64,000 nt of DNA from Kutzneria kofuensis (GTDB lineage Bacteria > Actinomycetota > Actinomycetes > Mycobacteriales > Pseudonocardiaceae): the NCBI RefSeq assembly GCF_014203355.1, contig NZ_JACHIR010000001.1, forward strand, positions 7,132,038-7,196,037, written 5' to 3'. Below the pieces are notes generated by a model. It was not told the origin of the DNA, ran no database searches, and saw nothing but the letters and a program-made list of their open reading frames with translations. The position numbers were made by a program, and so were the translations under genes. Positions 52,901-61,900 of the stretch are shown piece after piece. Position 1 is the first letter of the stretch; each line of letters opens with the position of its first letter.

Positions 52901-55900
52901 CGTCGGCGGCGGCCAGGACAAGCAGGTGTTCGACACCGTCCACCGGATGCAGACGCTCAAGCGCGCGGTCGAGCATCCCGGCGGCCCCAACGCGTTCCTG
53001 CGCGACCTCACCGACGATGCGCAGGGCCTGCGTGACCGGATCCGAAAGCTGGAGTCCGAGGGCAGCTCGCTGCCCAAGTTCCTGCGCAGCGAGCAGCAGC
53101 AGCGGGCTGAAGAGCGGCGCCTGCAACAGATCGACGACCTGCGGCAGCTGGTGGACGACCGTGAGGGACGGATCAGCCAGCTGCGCTCGGAGTCCCGCAC
53201 GCTGGGCCTGATGAACCTGGTCGACAAGCACGTCGAGGGCCGCAACGCCGACGGGTTGGCCAACCTCACCGCGCACCAGATCGTCGACCTGGGCGAGCAT
53301 CTGTCCCGGCAGATCGCGGCGGCCGAGAAGGCCGGCTTCGACACCTCGCACCTCACGTCGCTGCACGACCGCGTGAGCAAAGAGATGGGTGTGCGGCAGG
53401 TCTACGCCAAGGTCACCAAGGACGGGGTCGAGGGGCTGCGGGAGACGCAACGCAACTTCGAGGTCGCGCTGCAGAACCTCAAGGAGGGCAAGGAGTCCCG
53501 CAGCGGCTTCATGCACCTGTTCTCCAGCCTGTTCGACGAGCACACCCGCGCCGAGGACGCCGAGCTGGAGAGCAAGCTCGAACAGGCCGAGCACGGCGTG
53601 GCCGAGGCCAGGCGTGAGCTGGACCTGATCGACCACCCCGACTACCGGGAGCGGTTCGCCCGCGCCGAGGACACGCACCGGACGGTGCAGAAGCTGCGCG
53701 ACATCAACACCCGCTCGAAGAACATCCAGGACCGTCAGGAGGCCCGGGCCGAGCAGGCCATGATGGCCGCGGTCGAGCAGCGTCGGCAGGAGGAGATCGA
53801 GCGCCAGCAGGCCGAGATCGCCGAGATGCTGGCCGACGCCGAGGCCAAGCAGCGGCAGCTCGACGAGCAGCTGGCGCACGACATCGACCACGGCGCGCTG
53901 GAGCGCCAGCAAGAGGAGATCCAGCGGCAGCTGGACCGGATGGAGGCCGACCAGCACCATCTCCAGGAGCAGGGCGACCGCGACCGGCTCGACGCGGCGT
54001 TGCGGCGCCAGCAGCACGAGCTGGACGAGCAGCTGTCCCGCCTCGAGCGGGAGACCAACCTCGCCCCGCCGCGGGAGCTCACGCCGCGGCAGGAGTTCGC
54101 CGCGTTCGAGGCCTCGCTGTACGGCAAGAGCGTCGACGAGCTGCGGCAGCTGGACGAGGTGCACGGCGACGACCCGTACCGGCATCGCGCGATCGAGCAG
54201 ATGCTCGAGTACCACGCCATCTCCGAGAAGCCGGGCGGGATCGAGCAACACCTGCGCGACCTGGAGCGGGAGGTCGAGGACACCCGCCGTCGGGCCGTTG
54301 AGCTGAGCAAGGCGACCGACCTGCTGCCGGACGTGTTCAAGTCCGAGCTGACCCGCCGCGACCAGGCCGACCGCGAGCGGCAGCAGAGCGAGCTCAAGCA
54401 GCACGTGTGGCGGCTCAACAACCGGATCGAGCGGCTGCGGCACGACCGCAACGGGGCGATGACCACGCATGCCCTGTCGCTGGGCGACGATCCGCACGCG
54501 CCGGGCTGGGACCGGTTGACGCCCAACGACCTGCTGGCCGTCGAGGACCACGTCAGCGACCTGATCCACGACGCGCAGCTGGGCGGCCATCCGACCGAGC
54601 ACCTGGAGCGGCTGTTCGACCGGGCCCGTGACATGCGGGTGGTGGACCGGATCCCGCTGCCCGAACCGGAATCGCACGCCCGGCCGGAGCCGGGCTCCGC
54701 GCACGACACCGGGTTCGAGCCCGCGCGCGACACCCGTGGCGAGAACCAGGACCATCAGCCGCCGCCCGAGCCGCAGCCGTTCATGCGCGACGGCGGCCGG
54801 TCCGAGCACACGCCGGACAGCGACCTGCATGTGCCCGGTGGTCTCAACCCGGTGGCCGAGGGCGGCCACCGGGCGTTCGAGGCCTCCCTGTACGGCCGCA
54901 GCCGCGAGGAACTGGAGCAGCTTCGGCACGACTACGCCCACGACCAGGCGCGGTCGGCCGCGATCAAGCGCATGATCGATCTCAACCGGGCGGGCGACTA
55001 CGACCACCGGATCGAGGCCGCGCGCGAGGGCCTGCGCGATGCCGAGTCGAGGCGCGACAAGTGGAAGCTCACCGATGTCGTGCCCGCCGGGCTCAAGAGC
55101 GAGCGGATGCTGCGTGAGGAGGCCGCGAACAACGAGCGCGTTCAGGACCGGCAGAACCGGCTCGACCAGCTGATCGAGGATCGTGCCGCCGCACTCACCG
55201 TGCAGGCGCTGCGGTGGCCCGACCGTGCGGGCGCGCCCGGCTGGCGGGACATCACCCGGGCCGATCTGGAGACCGTGCACGAGCACGTCCAGCAGCAGAT
55301 CCACGATGCACGCCAGGGCGGCCACCCGGTGGAGCACCTGGAGCGCTTCCGGGACTTCACCCAGAAGCTGCGCGAGGACCGCGGTTACGTCGAGCCGGAG
55401 AACCATGAGCCGGCGCCGCATCAGGCGCAGACCCATCACGCGACCAACGCGCCGGTCGCGCCGCACACCGACCTGTCGCCGGACGTGCCGCACGAGCCGG
55501 TGGACCACGAGACGGCGACGCGGACCGTGCTGGACGCGTTCGAGCAGCAGCACGAGCAGGTCGTGCACGAGTTCGGCAGTCGGACCGAGAGCGAGCACGG
55601 CCCGTCCGAGCTGTTCGGTTCGTCGAGCCGGCAGCACATGCCGGGACTGGGTTCCTCGCACCATGTGCCGACGAGGGACCGCGGCCGGCAGCTGGAGGAG
55701 GCGCGCAACAACCAACGGATCCATGAGAACAACGTGCGTCTCGGCCAGGAGCACGTGCACAACATCCGCCAGCGGGCCGAGCTGCTGAACCGGCAGATCA
55801 CCGAGCAGCGGGCCGCCGTCGCCCGGGCCGAGCAGGGCGTGCGCGGCGAGCAGTCGCGCCTGCGGCAGTTGACCAACAACCGTGACTTCATCGCCCGGGC

Positions 55901-58900
55901 CGGCGGTCGGAAGATGCATGAGGCGTTGGCCCGTGCTGATCACGAGATTCGATTGCAGCAGGACAACGTGCAGCGGGCCGAGCGGCACGCCGAGAGCTAT
56001 CGCCTGGGCCTGTCGCAGTTGGAGGAGAACGCGCGGGCGACGCAGCACGAGTTGGTCGAGAACGAGGCCAAGCTGCGCGGCGCCGAGGGCGAGTTGAACG
56101 AGGTCCGCCGGCGGGCCGAGGAGTTGGCCGTGCCGGAGGTGATGTGGCGGGAGCGGTATCCGGAGCATTCGCTGGAGCCGATCCGGTTCATGCGGGAGAA
56201 CTACCCGCAGTTGCGTGATCTGAACGCGCCTCGGTTCAACGCCGGTCACCAGGACGCGATGTACAACTGTGTCAACAACGTGGTCTCCACCATTGAGACG
56301 CTCAACGGCAACCGGACGGTGCCGCATCCGTCGGCCTTGCCGCGTAGCGGTGATCTGCTGACGTCGCATTACAACCGTCCGCAGCGCATGGTGAGCGGTC
56401 CTCAGGAGATCGTGGACACGCTGCGGAACTCGGGGCCCGGTTCGCACGGCATCGTGTTCGAGCATCGGGCCGACGGCGGTCACGTGTTCAATGCGCACTA
56501 CGACCGTGACCTGAACGCGATCGTGTTCATCGACACCCAGAACGGCCGCCTGGCGTCGCTGTCGAACCAGCATCGCTACGGCCTGATGATGGTGCACGGC
56601 GACGACCCGCACGCGCCGATGCCGATGGACACCAGCCCGTACGGGGGCCGGTACGGCGGTGCGGAGCGCGAGGCGACCGGTGGGCACGACAACGCCGAAT
56701 CGCACGGCTTCGGGGAGAAGACCCCGGAGCACGCACCGCCGCCGTCGGATTCCGGTTCGCGTAAGCGGAAGTTCGAGGCCGACGAGGACAGCGAGTACGG
56801 CCGCGAGGGTGTGCGGCATCATGACGCCGTCGAACCGGTGCCCGTGGACCCGAACAGCCCGGAGCATGTGGCGACCACTCGTTCGTTGCTGGAGGCGTTC
56901 GAGCAGAAGCAGCGGTCGATCGAGCAGGAGCTGCGCGCCACGCACGAGGAATCGCCCGAGCACGAGCCGGCGCGGGAGCACGAGCGGTCGGACGAGCCGC
57001 CGCTGGCCAAGGACTTCGGCATGCCGCACTACGTGCCGACTCGCGATCGGGGGCAGCAGCTCCACGACGCGCAGAACGCCGTGCGCACGCAGGAGGAGTA
57101 CGTCCGCAACGGCCGGTCCTATGTGGACAATCTGCGGTCGCAGATGGCGTTGACCGAGCGGCAGATCGCCGACCAACACGCCGCGGTGACCCGGGCCCAG
57201 CGTGCCGCCGACGGCTACCACCAGCAGCTGCGGCAACTGGAGACCAACCGCAACTTCATCGCCAGCACCGGCGGTCGGCGCAGTCATGAGGCTCTGGCCC
57301 GCGCGGACCGCGACATCCAGCAGCAGCGACAGATCACCGAGCAGGCCCAGCGGCTGGCCGACAGCTACCGGCAGGGCCTCGCCGACCTGGAGAACCAGGC
57401 GCGGACGTTGCGGCAGCAGGTGTCCGACGGTGAGCGTCAGCTCCGCACGGCCGAGGACGACCTCACGGCGGCGCGGCGGCGGGCCGACGAGCTGGCTGAG
57501 CCGCAGGTGATGTGGCGGGAGCGGTATCCGGAGCATTCGCTGGAGCCGATCCAGTTCATGCGGGAGAACTATCCGCAGTTGCGTGATCTGAACGCGCCTC
57601 GGTTCAACGCCGGTCACCAGGACGCGATGTACAACTGCGTCAACAACGTGGTCTCCACCATTGAGACGCTCAACGGCAACCGGACCGTTCCGCACCCGTC
57701 GGCCGCGCCGCGCAGCGGGAGCCTGCTGACGTCGCACTACGGCCGTGACTACCGCATGGTGTCCGGCCCCGACGAGATCGCCCGCGCGATGCGGGCCTCT
57801 GGTCCGGGGTCGCGGGGCATCGTGTTCGAGCACCGCGCCGACGGTGGCCATGTGTTCAATGTGGACTACAACCGCGACCTGAACTCGATTGTCTTCCTGG
57901 ACACGCAGAACGGCCGGTTGGCGTCGATCAACGACCAGCACCGCTACGGGTTCATGATGGTCGAGGGGCACGACCCCTACGCGCCCGACGCGATGGACAC
58001 CACCTTCGGCTCCGGGCGTTACGGGGGTCCGGAGCAGACCCACTTCGGTGGCCCGCAAGAGAACACGACGACGCACGAGCCGCCCGAGACGACGCACGAA
58101 CAGGCCGAAGGGGCGACCGAACACGGTCCCGAACAGACCGAACACGAAGCGGCGACCCGGGCCGTGCTCGACATGTTCGAGCAGCAGCACGAGGAAGCGG
58201 TCCGGGATTTCGGCGCTCCCCGCCCCGAGCACGACCAGTCCGAGCTGTTCGGTTCCTCGCACAACCAGCACATGCCGGGGCTCGGCTCCAACTCCCACTA
58301 CGTGCCGACGCGCGATCGCGGTCGGCAGCTCGAGCAGGCGCGCAACGACCAGCAGATCCATGAGAACAACGTGCGCCTCGGCCAGGAGCACGTGCGCAAC
58401 CTGCGCACCCAGGCCGATCTGCTGGACCGGCAGGTCGCCGAGCAGCGTGCCGCGGTGAGCCGGGCCCAGCGGGCGGCCGACGGCCAGCGCACTCAACTGC
58501 GCCAGCTGGAGACCAACCGTGACTTCATCGCGCGCACCGGCGGCCGCCGCAACCAGGAGGCGCTGGCCCGTGCCGAGCACGACATCCGGCAGCAGCGGGA
58601 GATCGCTCGGCAGGCCCAGCAGCACGCCGACGGCTACCGGCAGGGCCTGGTCGACGTGGAGAACCGCGCTCGCGCGGCCCGGCAGGAGTTGGTCGAGAAC
58701 GAGGCCAAGCTGCGGGGCGCCGAGGGCGAGTTGAACGAGGCCCGCCGGCGGGTCGAGCAGCTGGCCGAGCCGGAGATCATGTGGCGGGAGCGGTATCCGG
58801 AGCATTCGCTGGAGCCGATCCGGTTCATGCGGGAGAACTACCCGCAGTTGCGTGATCTGAACGCGCCGCGGTTCAACGCTGGTCACCAGGACGCGATGTA

Positions 58901-61900
58901 CAACTGCGTGAACAACGTGGTGTCGACGATCGAGACGCTGAACGGCAACCGGACGGTTCCGCATGGCTCGTTGACACCCCGCAGCGGCGACCTGCTGACC
59001 TCGCACTACAACCGTCCGCAGCGCATGGTGAGCGGTCCTCAGGAGATCGTGGACACGCTGCGGAACTCGGGTCCCGGTTCGCACGGCATCGTGTTCGAGC
59101 ACCGGGCCGACGGTGGCCACGTGTTCAATGCGCACTACGACCGCGACCTGAACGCGATCGTGTTCATCGACACCCAGAACGGCCGCTTGGCGTCGCTGTC
59201 GAACCAGCATCGCTACGGCTTCATGATGGTGCACGGCGACGACCCGCACGGCCCGACGCCGATGGACACCAGCCCGTACGGGCGTCGTTACGGCGGTGCG
59301 GACGACGACACGGCCGGGCAGCACGGGCCGGCCGACAAGACCGGGTTCGGCGACAAGACCCCGGAGCCCGCCACGGGTTCCGGTGCACGCAAGCGGAAGT
59401 TCGAGGCCGACGAGGACAGCGAGTACGGCCGTGAGGGCGTGCAGCACCACGAGGCCGTCCAGTCGAACCAGGCGTCTCATGTGGACCCGAACAGTCTCGA
59501 GCACGTGGCCAGGACCCGTTCCGTGCTGGACGTTTTCGAGCAGCAGCACCGGTCCGTGGAGACCGAACTCGGTGCGCCGCGCGAAGCCCACGAGACGCCG
59601 GAACCACCGCTGGCCAAGGAGTTCGGTGCTCCGCAGCAGCTGCCGACCCGTGACCGTGGCCGTCTGCTCGACGAGGCCCGCAATGCCGTGCGGACGCAGG
59701 AGGAGTACGTCCGCAACGGCCACGCCTATGTGAGCAACCTGCACGCGCAGGTGCAGTCGGCCGAGCGCCAGCTCGTCGACCAGCACACCGCCGTGGACCG
59801 TGCCCAGCGGTCGGCCGACACCTATCACGCGCAGCTGCGCCAGCTGGAGACCAACCGCAACTTCATCGCGGGCATGGGCGGCGGCGGCCGACGCCACCAG
59901 GAGGCACTGGCCCGCGCCGAGCGCGACGTCCAGCAGCAGCGGCAGGTCACCGAGCAGGCGCAGCGGCAGGCCGACAGCTACCGACGGGGCCTGGCGGACC
60001 TGGAGAACCGGGCCCGGGCCGTGCGGGAGCAGCTGGCCGACGGGCAGCGCCAGCTGCGCGCCGCCGAGGACACGCTGGTCGACATGCGGCGGCGGGCCGA
60101 CGAGCTGGCCGAGCCGCAGGTGATGTGGCGGGAGCGGTTCCCGGAGTCCGCGCTGGAGCCGATCCGGTTCATGCGGGAGAACTACCCGCAGTTGCGTGAT
60201 CTGAACGCGCCGCGGTTCAACGCCGGCCACCAGGACGCGATGTACAACTGCGTCAACAACGTCGTGTCGACGATCGACACCCTGCGCGGCAACCGGATGG
60301 TGCCGCACGGCTCGCTGACCCCGCGCAGTGGTGACCTGCTGACCTCGCACTACGGCCGTGAGCAGCGGATGGTCGGTCACCCGGACGAGATCGTGCAGGC
60401 GATGCGGGCCGCAGGCCCCGGCTCGCACGGCATCGTCTTCGAGCACCGCGCCGACGGCGGCCACGTGTTCAACGTGACCTACGACCGCGACCTGAACTCG
60501 ATCGTCTTCCTGGACACGCAGAACGGCCGCCTCGGCTCGTTCAACGACCAGCACCGCTACGGCTTCATGATGGTGCACGGCGAGGACCACTACGGCCCCG
60601 CCCCGATGGACACCACCTACGGCACCGGTCGTTACGGCGGCCCCGAGCACACCGTGTTCGGCCACAACGGCTTCGGGCGGGACTTCGCCGCCCCGTCGAC
60701 GTCCACCGGCCACGAGTCGACGAGCCAGCCGGTGCACGAGCTGACCAGCATCCCCGAGGAGTTCGACGAGGAGCGGCTGCCCAGCTACGTGCGGGACAAC
60801 GAGTCCCTTGGCCTCGGCCGGCTGGTGAACGGCGACGCGCTGGCCGACCGGGTCCGTCAGGGCGTGGTCGAGCAGTTGCCGCACGGCCTGGCGGAGCGGG
60901 CCGGCGCGCAGGGCCTTGGCGACGTGCACCACGCCGTGACCGAGGACTTCGACTCGCTGCTCGGCCAGGGCCGCAAGTTCGAGGTCAGGGTGGGTGACAA
61001 GGTCTACGAGGCGACGGTCAAGGCGAAGGTCGACTTCGGCGCGGCCGAGCACACCACCGAGCCCGGCCGCAGCCTCGACCGCTCCGGCGGCACCGACCGG
61101 TCCACGTCGGAGAGCACGACCAAGGCCAAGCAGCACGACCTGGCCGCCGCGGTCAGCGCCGGCAACGGCATCGGCGGCGGTTCGGTGTTCGCCTCGGTGC
61201 TGCACGCCAAGCCGGTGGTCACGTTGGAGTCCTCGCACGGCGCGAGCCACTCGGTGTCGATCAGCCACGAGGGCTCGGACGTCGTCGCCGCCAAGGCGCA
61301 CGTCGAGATCACGCTGACCGACAAGTCGGGTGCCGAGGTGCACCCCGGCGGCGTCCACCTCGATCACGACGCCACCATCGCGCTGCCGCACGACGCGCTG
61401 GGCACGAAGGCGGAGCACGCCACCCCGCACCCGGTGGACGGACGCGACCTGACCGTGTTCGCCGCCGAGTCGGTCAGCGGCGTGCACGGGGCGTTCGACA
61501 TGGTGGCCAAGGACCTGCACCCCAAGGTCACGGCCATCGGCTCGCCGGGCCGCAAGCAGCTGCTGCACTTCCTGTCGGCCGGCAACATCAAGGACAACCT
61601 GCCGGCCATGACCAAGGACTGGATCTACTCGCCCGACCTGCTCAGCGCCGACGGCGGCAAGATCGGCGCGGTCCGGATGAGGATCGAGCCGGTCGACGCC
61701 ACGCTGGAGGGCAGCGGCCAGGGCTACAAGATCGGCGCGACGCTGGGTGGGTCCGGTGGCGCCGGCAGGTCCAACACCTCCACCACCGGCGGCGAACTGT
61801 GGCTGGGCGGCAGCGCCGCCGGCGTCGCCGACCCCACGCACAGCATCTCCGCCGGGGCCAGCCTGACCGCCGCGTTCAGCAAGACCGACAGCCTCGGCAC

